Below, piece by piece: positions 1-5,093 of a stretch of DNA of 5,700 nt. Under the pieces are notes generated by a model. It was not told the origin of the DNA. It saw nothing but the letters and a program-made list of their open reading frames with translations, and searched no databases. Each line of letters begins with the position of its first letter. Positions within the stretch are counted from its first letter, which is position 1. The stretch is from Pseudomonadota bacterium (GTDB lineage: Bacteria > Pseudomonadota > Alphaproteobacteria > UBA9219 > RGZA01): the NCBI GenBank assembly GCA_016195205.1, contig JACQAB010000071.1, forward strand, positions 1 to 5,700. The letters run 5' to 3'. The translations under genes were made by a program, and so were the position numbers.

Positions 1-1
1 A

Positions 2-145
2 AATGCATCTATGCGCCGGATACTTCCACGATACGCAGCCATTACTACCCAAGGAATGCGTGACATTGTACGAGAAGAGGTTGGGCTTCCTCCTTTAGAC
101 AGGCAACCTCGAAAAACTTTTTTCCAATCTTTGGGCCTAGGGTAA
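2..145 (+). CDS. C-terminal end of an unidentified protein (5' truncated by window edge)
   Basis: Frame 2 is open from the left edge to a TAA at 143-145 and gives 47 residues, ending in ...RKTFFQSLGLG. The other two forward frames close within about 100 bases. The piece contains REEVGLPPLDRQ and is basic, with no membrane segment or motif that I can assign to a family. Its codons (many ending in A or T, such as gca, tct, ata, cca, cga, tta) are clearly AT-richer than the genes to the right, which may mean different ancestry. The stop lies 21 bases before the glycosyltransferase start on the same strand, so the two could share a transcript; a surface-polysaccharide role is possible only by that association. 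It could also be a chance open frame, since only a short tail is visible. Confidence 0.4.
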   Translation, partial: NASMRRILPRYAAITTQGMRDIVREEVGLPPLDRQPRKTFFQSLGLG

Positions 146-166
146 TTTTGCGATTAAGCTGCCTCC

Positions 167-859
167 ATGGAACGCAAACTTCTTTTTATCACATCCAACC
201 GCTTGGGCGATGCCGTTTTGTCGACGGGGCTTTTGCACGCCGCCTTGCAGCGTTTTTCGCCTGACCGCGTGACGGTGGCCTGCGGCCCCGTTCCCGCGCC
301 CCTTTTCGCCGGCGTGCCCAAGCTGGAACAGATCATCCTGCTGGATAAGGCCCGGGGCGGGATGCATTGGCTTGACCTGTGGCGCCACTGCGTAGGGCAG
401 AAATGGGAAGCGGTGGTGGATATCCGCAATTCTTTCGTGTCTTACCTGGTTCCGGCGCGCCATGTGTTTCGCTTCATCGGCGGGAACCCTAAAAAGCACA
501 AGGCCGAACAGCTGGCGGCACTTTTAAATCTGTCTCCCGCGCCACCCAGCAAATTATGGATTACCGAAAGCGCGCAGCAGAAGGCGGCGCAGCTGATGCC
601 CCCGGGCGGGCGCGTGCTGGCGCTGTGCCCCACGGCGAATTCCTATCGGAAGTGTTGGCCGGGTGAGCGTTTTGTGGAAGCCGCGCGGCGGCTGACGGCT
701 TCGGGCATGCTGGCTGGGGCGCGCATTGCGGTTCTTGCCGCCGGAAATGAAAAAGAACAGGCCGACCCGCTTATTCAGGAACTTCGCAAAACGCATGAAG
801 TTGTGGATTTGGTGGGAAAAACCGATCCGCTGGAGGCGGCGGCGTGCCTGGCCTATTGA
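167..859 (+). CDS. Truncated family 9 glycosyltransferase (ADP-heptose:LPS heptosyltransferase-like), C-terminal domain lost
   Basis: Family 9 glycosyltransferases (WaaC/WaaF/WaaQ type) transfer heptose from ADP-heptose to the inner core of lipopolysaccharide on the cytoplasmic side. The N-terminal Rossmann half is clear: KLLFITSNRLGDAVLST at residues 4-20 holds the family's Arg-x-Gly-Asp loop with the likely catalytic Asp15, and VVDIRNSF and PTANSYRKCWPGERFVEAA match the inter-domain region. Members usually have about 310-350 residues; this frame has 230 and stops at ...ACLAY, just where the second domain with the D-x-G-x-x-H donor-binding motif should follow. The expected C-terminal helix is found downstream in another frame (859-936), so this is an internal deletion with a frame change and very probably a pseudogene. 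ATG 167 was chosen because the family N-terminus starts there; no strong ribosome binding site precedes it. The acceptor sugar cannot be told. Confidence 0.8.
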   Translation: MERKLLFITSNRLGDAVLSTGLLHAALQRFSPDRVTVACGPVPAPLFAGVPKLEQIILLDKARGGMHWLDLWRHCVGQKWEAVVDIRNSFVSYLVPARHVFRFIGGNPKKHKAEQLAALLNLSPAPPSKLWITESAQQKAAQLMPPGGRVLALCPTANSYRKCWPGERFVEAARRLTASGMLAGARIAVLAAGNEKEQADPLIQELRKTHEVVDLVGKTDPLEAAACLAY

Positions 860-936
860 AAACGTCTGATCCTTTGGAACTTATGCGTGCGTTAACGGTA
901 GATAGCGTGGTGGCCGCGGCGCAGAAACTTCTTTAA
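859..936 (+). pseudogene. Out-of-frame C-terminal remnant of the family 9 glycosyltransferase
   Basis: Immediately after the premature stop, frame 1 reads KTSDPLELMRALTVDSVVAAAQKLL and ends at TAA 934-936. The pattern L-M-x-x-L-(T/S)-V-x-x-V-x-x-A-x-x-L-L is the usual last helix of family 9 glycosyltransferases, so this is taken as the original end of the gene at 167. Together the pieces give about 255 residues, so some 60-90 residues of the donor-binding domain are missing. The junction is inside or just after 848-862. The TAA directly abuts the first base of the intergenic repeat at 937. Confidence 0.6.
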
Positions 937-1025
937 TGTCATGCCTGCGAAGGCAGGCATCCATGGCAGAAACCTTTCCGGGGGAGAGGCGGTTGCCATG
1001 GATCCCAGCATGCGCTGGGATGACA
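937..1025. repeat. Palindromic intergenic repeat, copy 1 (MITE-like, GTCATGCC...GGGATGAC type)
   Basis: The 89-bp unit starts TGTCAT and ends ATGACA, which are exact reverse complements. Inside each end is a short hairpin: GCCTGC-GAAG-GCAGGC on the left and CCCAGC-ATGC-GCTGGG on the right. ATCCATGGCA near the left arm pairs with TGCCATGGAT near the right. The two arms differ in sequence but each keeps its own stem, as if drawn from different subfamilies. Such elements are scattered between genes of many alphaproteobacteria and encode nothing. The copy begins right after the glycosyltransferase stop codon and could act as a transcript end or stabiliser. No flanking target duplication is visible. 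Confidence 0.8.
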
Positions 1026-1036
1026 CCTTATCTTAT

Positions 1037-1065
1037 TTGACAGCCTTTTGCTCTAAGCGCATGCT
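1037..1065 (+). promoter_or_regulatory. Probable sigma-70 promoter for thiC
   Basis: A perfect TTGACA -35 box lies at 1037-1042. After a 17-base spacer comes CATGCT (1060-1065), a weak -10 box matching TATAAT at three of six positions. The predicted start near 1072 falls at the first base of the TPP aptamer, which supports the assignment. It lies between repeat copy 1 and the riboswitch. Confidence 0.55.
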
Positions 1066-1072
1066 TGCCCAT

Positions 1073-1177
1073 GTTTCCAAGAGGAGCCCTTCCATGCCTG
1101 CATGGAAGGGCTGAGATAGGCGTAAGCCTGAACTCTTAGAACCTGAACCGGGTCATGCCGGCGGAGGGATTGGAACT
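1073..1177 (+). ncRNA. TPP riboswitch (THI element) upstream of thiC
   Basis: The aptamer binds thiamin pyrophosphate and represses thiamin synthesis genes. The conserved blocks are present in order: CTGAGA at 1111-1116, GAACCTGAACCGGGTCATGC from 1139, then GCCGGCGGAGGGA to 1169. P1 is formed by TTCCAA (1075-1080) and TTGGAA (1170-1175). P2 can form from AAGAG near 1079-1083 with CTCTT at 1133-1137. P3 is a perfect 12-bp stem (1085-1096 with 1101-1112, loop CCTG). GGC-GTAA-GCC (1119-1128) makes the small optional hairpin, and CCGG pairs support P5. No U-rich terminator follows, so control of translation is more likely than of transcription, but the expression platform is interrupted by the repeat at 1208-1294. 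Position directly upstream of thiC is the usual one. Confidence 0.95.
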
Positions 1178-1207
1178 ATTCAGGAAAACTCTCCCCGCAC
1201 CCCATAA

Positions 1208-1294
1208 TGTCATGCCCGCGAAGGCGGGCATCCACGATAGGCCACGCGCCAAGCCGTTCGGTTTTCGTGGGTCCCCGCCTTCGCGGGGATGACA
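1208..1294. repeat. Palindromic intergenic repeat, copy 2, inserted in the thiC leader
   Basis: This 87-bp unit is the same family and orientation as the copy at 937. It starts TGTCAT and ends ATGACA. The outer 28 bases of the two arms pair at 25 positions, and each arm can also fold alone (GCCCGC-GAAG-GCGGGC; CCCCGC-CTTC-GCGGGG). The tetranucleotide ATAA lies on both sides (1204-1207 and 1295-1298), which fits a 4-bp target duplication from transposition. It sits 30 bases after the TPP aptamer and 7 bases before the thiC ribosome binding site. It is open in the thiC frame from an ATG at 1207, reading PRRRAS...GPRLRGDD, a typical artefact peptide of such repeats, so it is not taken as coding. 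Confidence 0.85.
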
Positions 1295-1301
1295 ATAACA
1301 A

Positions 1302-1308
1302 AGAGGAG
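1302..1308 (+). promoter_or_regulatory. Ribosome binding site deciding the thiC start
   Basis: AGGAGG-like sequence (aagaggaggg, 1301-1310) lies about 6 bases before ATG 1315. It supports the start at 1315 rather than the in-frame ATG at 1207, which is inside the palindromic repeat. Confidence 0.7.
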
Positions 1309-1314
1309 GGCGTT

Positions 1315-2601
1315 ATGCTTGACCAAGCTGCGGGCTTTACCGTCACCACCGGCGGGTTCCCTTCTTCCAAGAAAATTTATGTGCCGGGCGAGAAAAACCC
1401 CGGCCTGCGTGTGGCGATGCGCGAAATCAGCCTGGCCGAAGGCTCGGGCGAGAAGCCGCTGCGGGTGTATGACACCTCGGGCCCTTATACCGATCCGGAT
1501 GCCGTGATCGATATCGCAAAAGGCCTTGCGCCCCTGCGCCGCCAGTGGGTTCTGGATCGCGGCGATGTTGAGGAATGCGAAGGCCGCGTGCGCAATCCGG
1601 AAGACGACGGCCTGAAACCCGGCGAGAAAATCAGTGTTCAGCAGTTTGATTTATCCAACCGCAAAATTCTGCGCGGCAAGGAAGGCAAAAGCGTTACGCA
1701 ATTGACCTATGCACGGGTGGGCATCGTTACGCCGGAAATGGAATACATCGCCATCCGCGAAAACTTGGGGTCCAAGCTGATGAAAGACGCTGCGCGCGAT
1801 AAGGGGATGAGCTTCGGCGCGAATATTCCCGATGAAATCACGCCCGAATTCGTGCGCGATGAAATCGCCCGGGGCCGCGCCATTATTCCCGCCAACATCA
1901 ACCACCCGGAATCCGAGCCGATGATCATCGGCCGCAACTTTCTGGTGAAAATAAACGCCAATATCGGCAATTCGGCGGTGACCTCGGGCGTGGCCGAGGA
2001 AGTTGAAAAAATGGTATGGGCCATCCGCTGGGGCGCGGACAACGTGATGGATCTTTCCACCGGCCGGCACATTCACAGCATCCGCGAATGGATCATCCGC
2101 AATTCGCCCGTGCCCATCGGTACCGTGCCCATTTATCAGGCGCTGGAAAAAGTGGAAGGCAAGGCGGAAGAGCTGACCTTTGAAATCTATCGCGACACGC
2201 TGATTGAGCAATGCGAACAGGGCGTGGATTACTTCACCATCCATGCGGGCGTGCGGCTGGCCTATATTCCGCTCACCGCGTGGCGCGTGACGGGGATTGT
2301 GTCGCGTGGCGGCTCGATCATGGCCAAATGGTGCCTGGCGCATCATAAGGAGAGCTTCCTTTACACGCATTTCGAGGAAATTTGCGACATCATGCGGCGT
2401 TATGACGTGTCGTTCTCGCTGGGCGACGGCTTGCGCCCCGGCTCGATCGCCGACGCCAACGACGCCGCGCAGTTCGCCGAGCTGGAAACTTTGGGCGAAC
2501 TCACGCAGATCGCCTGGAAGAAAGATTGCCAGGTGATGATTGAAGGCTGGAAACTTTGGGCGAACTCACGCAAATCGCCTGGAAGAAAGATTGCCAGGTG
2601 A
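1315..2601 (+). CDS. thiC: ThiC phosphomethylpyrimidine synthase, N-terminal fragment (frameshifted)
   Basis: ThiC is a radical-SAM enzyme that turns aminoimidazole ribotide into hydroxymethylpyrimidine phosphate, the pyrimidine branch of thiamin synthesis in the cytoplasm. Family blocks are clear: VYDTSGPYTDP, TPEMEYIAIREN, IIPANINHPESEPMIIGRNF, DLSTGRHIHSIREWIIRNSP, VSRGGSIMAKWCL and LGDGLRPGSIADAND. Native sequence runs to Gly411 (IEG); a 65-bp tandem duplication then shifts the frame and adds WKLWANSRKSPGRKIAR before TGA 2599-2601. The rest of the enzyme follows in another frame to 3191. With one copy removed the protein is 603 residues, normal for proteobacterial ThiC. The fragment alone lacks the metal-site histidines and the cluster cysteines and should be inactive. 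The start at 1315 is set by the good ribosome binding site. Trp323 stands in PLTAWRVTGIVSRGG, where I expect Lys. Expression should respond to TPP through the upstream riboswitch. Confidence 0.95.
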   Translation: MLDQAAGFTVTTGGFPSSKKIYVPGEKNPGLRVAMREISLAEGSGEKPLRVYDTSGPYTDPDAVIDIAKGLAPLRRQWVLDRGDVEECEGRVRNPEDDGLKPGEKISVQQFDLSNRKILRGKEGKSVTQLTYARVGIVTPEMEYIAIRENLGSKLMKDAARDKGMSFGANIPDEITPEFVRDEIARGRAIIPANINHPESEPMIIGRNFLVKINANIGNSAVTSGVAEEVEKMVWAIRWGADNVMDLSTGRHIHSIREWIIRNSPVPIGTVPIYQALEKVEGKAEELTFEIYRDTLIEQCEQGVDYFTIHAGVRLAYIPLTAWRVTGIVSRGGSIMAKWCLAHHKESFLYTHFEEICDIMRRYDVSFSLGDGLRPGSIADANDAAQFAELETLGELTQIAWKKDCQVMIEGWKLWANSRKSPGRKIAR

Positions 2602-2610
2602 TGATTGAAG
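2481..2610 (+). repeat. 65-bp tandem duplication inside thiC
   Basis: Bases 2481-2545 and 2546-2610 are identical except for one position, G2508 versus A2573, which is synonymous (CAG or CAA for Gln). Because 65 is not a multiple of 3, the second copy shifts the reading frame. Deleting either copy restores an unbroken ThiC through ...QVMIEGPGHVPMH. It may be a real mutation or a false join of two overlapping contig ends from strains differing by one base. Confidence 0.95.
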
Positions 2611-3191
2611 GTCCCGGCCATGTTCCTATGCACAAAATCAAAGAGAACATGGACAAGCAGCTGGAAGTCTGCGCCGAAGCGCCGTTCTACACGCTGGGCC
2701 CGCTCACCACCGATATCGCCCCGGGCTATGACCACATCACCAGCGCCATCGGCGCGGCGATGATCGGCTGGTTTGGCACGGCGATGCTGTGCTATGTGAC
2801 GCCGAAAGAGCATCTGGGCCTGCCCGACCGCGACGATGTGAAAGTGGGCGTGGTAACCTATAAAATCGCCGCGCATGCGGCGGACTTGGCCAAGGGGCAT
2901 CCCTCGGCCCAGGAGCGGGATAACGCGCTAAGCCGCGCGCGGTTCGAATTCCGCTGGAAAGACCAGTTCAACCTGTCGCTGGACCCCGACACGGCGGCCA
3001 GTTTCCACGACGAAACCTTGCCGGCGGAAGGGGCCAAGCTGGCGCATTTCTGCTCGATGTGCGGGCCGAAATTCTGTTCGATGAAAATCTCGGCCGAAAT
3101 CCGCGAGATGGCGGAAAAAGGCATGGCCGAAAAATCGGAAGAATTCCGCGAAAAAGGCGGGGAGATTTATTCCAGGGAAGCGGCGGAGTAA
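2556..3191 (+). CDS. thiC: ThiC phosphomethylpyrimidine synthase, C-terminal fragment
   Basis: This frame carries the rest of ThiC: IEGPGHVPMHKIKENMD, EAPFYTLGPLTTDIAPGYDH, CYVTPKEHLGLPDRDDV and ARFEFRWKDQFNLSLDPD. It ends with the diagnostic CSMCGPKFC (bases 3051-3077), the C-x2-C-x4-C set that binds the 4Fe-4S cluster of this noncanonical radical-SAM family. The histidines of GPGH and PKEH, 64 residues apart, match the metal-site pair described for Caulobacter ThiC. Homology starts at 2547 in this frame. The first possible start is TTG 2556, within the duplicated segment; ATG 2601 overlaps the stop of the N-terminal fragment as TGATG and could allow re-initiation, giving 196 residues. All catalytic residues visible here are intact, so the gene was functional until recently or the break is an assembly error. 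The stop lies 53 bases from the end of the convergent gene. Confidence 0.93.
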   Translation: MGELTQIAWKKDCQVMIEGPGHVPMHKIKENMDKQLEVCAEAPFYTLGPLTTDIAPGYDHITSAIGAAMIGWFGTAMLCYVTPKEHLGLPDRDDVKVGVVTYKIAAHAADLAKGHPSAQERDNALSRARFEFRWKDQFNLSLDPDTAASFHDETLPAEGAKLAHFCSMCGPKFCSMKISAEIREMAEKGMAEKSEEFREKGGEIYSREAAE

Positions 3192-3244
3192 CGCCCGAAC
3201 TTAAGGACTTGGCGCGGGGAAGCGCGGCTTACGCGGGCAGCACA
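3192..3244. other. Short convergent intergenic gap
   Basis: These 53 bases separate the ends of thiC and the minus-strand gene. There is a direct repeat of GCGCGG but no stem followed by a T-run, so I see no intrinsic terminator for either gene. Confidence 0.4.
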
Positions 3245-4813
3245 TCACCGGATATACACATGCACTTCCGGCGCCTGGGCGGCTTCGGAAGAGATGTTGC
3301 TGGTCGCAATGCGATTGGGTTGCAGGCCCAGTTGCAGCAGCGAACTTTTCACCGCATCGGCATGGCGTTGCGCGGATTCAGTGTCGGAACCGATGGAGGC
3401 CGGATCCGCACCCTTGGGCGCCACGGCCACCACGGTGAACGAGGCACTGGGCTTGCGGTCAAGCGCGTCGCTGACGGCCTGATAAAGCTGTTGTTCATAA
3501 TCAACCGTATCCTGGTTGAAGCGCACCAGCACCAGCAGTTGACCCAGCGAACTAACCGGAGGTGGGCTTGGCGGTGCAGCAGCTTCCATGGGCGCGGGTA
3601 TTAACGTATCGTCGCCGGCCGAGTTCATGGCCACGGCGGCCTTGGCCTGAGGCTTACGCGCCGGCAGACCCGATTTTTGAACCGGGGGCGGCGGGGGCGC
3701 GGCTTCCGGCGCGGGCATGGCGGCGTAAGCCGGGGGTTCCTCGGCACTCATGGTAGGGAAACCGCTGTATTCGGGAGACGTGCCGGGAAGCGTGCCCATA
3801 GTATCCATCGGCTGCGACACCACCACGCTTTTTCCGGCCAGGCTGTTATGCATCAACTCGCCGCGGTCAATGGCCAGGGCCAGGGTTTGCAGGTTCTGCC
3901 GTTCAAGGGCCAGGTAAGTGGTCTGGCGTTGGATGTCTTTCGTGATATCGTTGCGCATGTGGTCAATTTCCACGGTGCCACGCGACACTTCATCACGGAT
4001 CATCGACAGTTGCTGGTGGTCTTCGTCCACCGCGCCCGACAGTTCAAACGTGGCGCGCACCGCCTGCAGCAAATAGGCCGCCATGGCGGAGTTCGCCGAA
4101 AGATCGGTTTGCAGCACGTTCAGACGCGAGATGGAATAATTCACTTCGCTTAAAGACTGTTCCGCTTCGCTCCATTGGCGCAGCAGAACCGGATTGCCGC
4201 GCGTGGTGCCTGCTTCAAGCCGCGCGGTAATGGCCGCCACGGTGGAGTGATATTGGATGGAGCCCGAAGCACCCTTGCCGCGCAGTTCGTTGAACTCAGC
4301 GGTGTTCTGGTCGATGCCGCGGCGCAGGGCCAAAGATTCATCGCGCAACTGGAACACGCGGTCAGAAACCACGGAACCGCTGGGCGGTCCGAAATCGGCG
4401 TAAATGTTGCGTCCGATCGGGGCGGAAGCCATCGTGCGTGGCATGGCGGCCAGGCTGGGCGTGGGGGGTAGTCTTAAGTGCGGTGCGTCGGCAGAAGCCA
4501 CGGAAGCCTGAGATTGATCGGACATGGGCTGAGCCGCGACCGGGGCAGCCTGCATCATGGGCGCAGGAGGAGGAGGAGCTGCTGCTGAGGCCGTGGAGGC
4601 CGGAGGTGCATCGGGCATGGCCGCGCGCGGGGGCATGGCCACCATGCCGTCGTTCGCGGGCGCGGAGGAATCAGAACTTGAAGCGGGCGGGGCGCTGCCA
4701 TCCGAGCGCACGATCATGGGGCGCAGCAGCTCATCGTTTTCTTCCGCGAAGAGCGGCGCGGATAGCACGATCAGGCCAACAGTAGCAAAAAGGAGGCGGT
4801 GAAGTCTGTTCAT
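3245..4813 (-). CDS. Exported Pro/Ala-rich coiled-coil protein with degenerate OmpA-like C-terminus
   Basis: The 522-residue product starts with a signal peptide, MNRLHRLLFATVGLIVLSAP then LFA, with likely cleavage after Ala23 (LFA|EEN). Residues about 40-130 are a low-complexity Pro/Ala/Ser/Met linker. Residues about 150-320 are charged and helical with heptad-like spacing, probably a coiled coil. Residues about 345-420 are a second Pro/Ala-rich linker. Residues 423-522 (LLVLVRFNQDTVDYEQQLYQ..., AQRHADAVKSSLLQLGLQPN then RI) resemble the OmpA C-terminal fold: the RHADAVKSSLLQLGL helix fits the usual RAxxVxxxLxxxGI, but the Asp/Asn motif before it and the G-x-TD segment are not recognisable. 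A periplasmic, perhaps cell-wall-associated structural role is inferred. The start at 4813 was preferred over an in-frame ATG at 4873 because AGGGG stands 6-7 bases before it and the signal peptide begins there. It is convergent with thiC and divergent from metA, hence probably a single-gene unit. Confidence 0.8.
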   Translation of the reverse strand: MNRLHRLLFATVGLIVLSAPLFAEENDELLRPMIVRSDGSAPPASSSDSSAPANDGMVAMPPRAAMPDAPPASTASAAAPPPPAPMMQAAPVAAQPMSDQSQASVASADAPHLRLPPTPSLAAMPRTMASAPIGRNIYADFGPPSGSVVSDRVFQLRDESLALRRGIDQNTAEFNELRGKGASGSIQYHSTVAAITARLEAGTTRGNPVLLRQWSEAEQSLSEVNYSISRLNVLQTDLSANSAMAAYLLQAVRATFELSGAVDEDHQQLSMIRDEVSRGTVEIDHMRNDITKDIQRQTTYLALERQNLQTLALAIDRGELMHNSLAGKSVVVSQPMDTMGTLPGTSPEYSGFPTMSAEEPPAYAAMPAPEAAPPPPPVQKSGLPARKPQAKAAVAMNSAGDDTLIPAPMEAAAPPSPPPVSSLGQLLVLVRFNQDTVDYEQQLYQAVSDALDRKPSASFTVVAVAPKGADPASIGSDTESAQRHADAVKSSLLQLGLQPNRIATSNISSEAAQAPEVHVYIR

Positions 4814-4875
4814 GTAATTCCCCTGGGACCTTGGCGAATTACGGAAGACCCTTTTAGTGGGGGGCAACCGCAAAA

Positions 4876-4898
4876 AAGATACGTCAGATTAATATCTT
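4876..4898. repeat. Small inverted repeat in the divergent intergenic region
   Basis: AAGATA (4876-4881) and TATCTT (4893-4898) are reverse complements around an 11-base centre. It lies about 65 bases before the exported-protein start and could be an operator or a leader hairpin of that gene. Evidence is only the symmetry. Confidence 0.3.
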
Positions 4899-4912
4899 GC
4901 CTGCCTTTTTCC

Positions 4913-4949
4913 TAGCCAAGTTGCGTGGATTTGGCAATGTTTAGCCAAG
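4913..4949. promoter_or_regulatory. Candidate regulator site: TAGCCAAG direct repeat with TTGGC/GCCAA dyad
   Basis: TAGCCAAG occurs at 4913-4920 and again at 4942-4949, 29 bases apart (about three helical turns). Between them TTGGC (4931-4935) forms a dyad with GCCAA (4944-4948) across 8 bases. The site is central to the 280-bp region between two divergent genes, a usual place for a regulator binding site. The protein that binds is unknown; a methionine regulator of metA is one possibility by position alone. Confidence 0.35.
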
Positions 4950-5032
4950 CGCGGGGCCTATTGTTGCGGCTCTGCCACAAAATTTAAACGGATTCGTAAG
5001 GTTTTAGGCCATTTTCGAAGCTCACGACTCTG

Positions 5033-5051
5033 GGCGAGAATAATCCTCGCC
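5033..5051 (+). other. Hairpin in the metA leader region
   Basis: GGCGAG (5033-5038) and CTCGCC (5046-5051) form a 6-bp stem with a 7-base loop. No T-run follows, so it is not a normal terminator. It is the first of two GC-rich hairpins before metA. Confidence 0.4.
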
Positions 5052-5063
5052 ACCCTTGGTTTT

Positions 5064-5089
5064 CGGGGGATTCCGCCCCCGGTTGGAGG
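5064..5089 (+). promoter_or_regulatory. GC hairpin followed by the metA ribosome binding site
   Basis: CGGGGG (5064-5069) pairs with CCCCCG (5076-5081) over a 6-base loop. The GGAGG ribosome binding site (5085-5089) comes 3 bases later, with 4 bases to GTG 5094. The stem leaves the site free but crowds it, so it may influence translation. The GGAGG decides the GTG start. Confidence 0.5.
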
Positions 5090-5093
5090 TTTT

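Noticed and set aside
937..1294. CRISPR array from the two similar repeats
   Set aside because: Only two units, each palindromic and about 88 bp, with a promoter and riboswitch between them instead of a spacer.
1207..1314. N-terminal extension of ThiC from ATG 1207
   Set aside because: The 36 codons lie in the palindromic repeat and give its typical PRRRxS/PRLRGDD peptide; ATG 1315 has its own strong ribosome binding site and fits the family N-terminus.
1651..2370. Long open frames on the minus strand within thiC
   Set aside because: They mirror a well-recognised gene in GC-rich DNA and show no motif or ribosome binding site.
3192..3250. Bidirectional terminator between the convergent genes
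   Set aside because: GC-rich repeats are direct rather than inverted and there is no T-run.
3677..4785. Plus-strand open frames opposite the exported coiled-coil protein
   Set aside because: Composition is Arg/Gly/His-rich as expected for the antisense of Pro/Ala-rich coding; no family features.
4793..4873. Longer start (ATG at 4873) for the exported protein
   Set aside because: It would put 20 basic residues before a complete signal peptide; the ATG at 4813 has AGGGG at good spacing.
4923..4989. SAM-II riboswitch before metA (GTGGATTTGG resembles the GGTGATTTG core)
   Set aside because: No matching P1 3' strand close by and no GCTAAA-type tail next to the ribosome binding site on the plus strand; GGCTAAAC occurs only on the minus strand.
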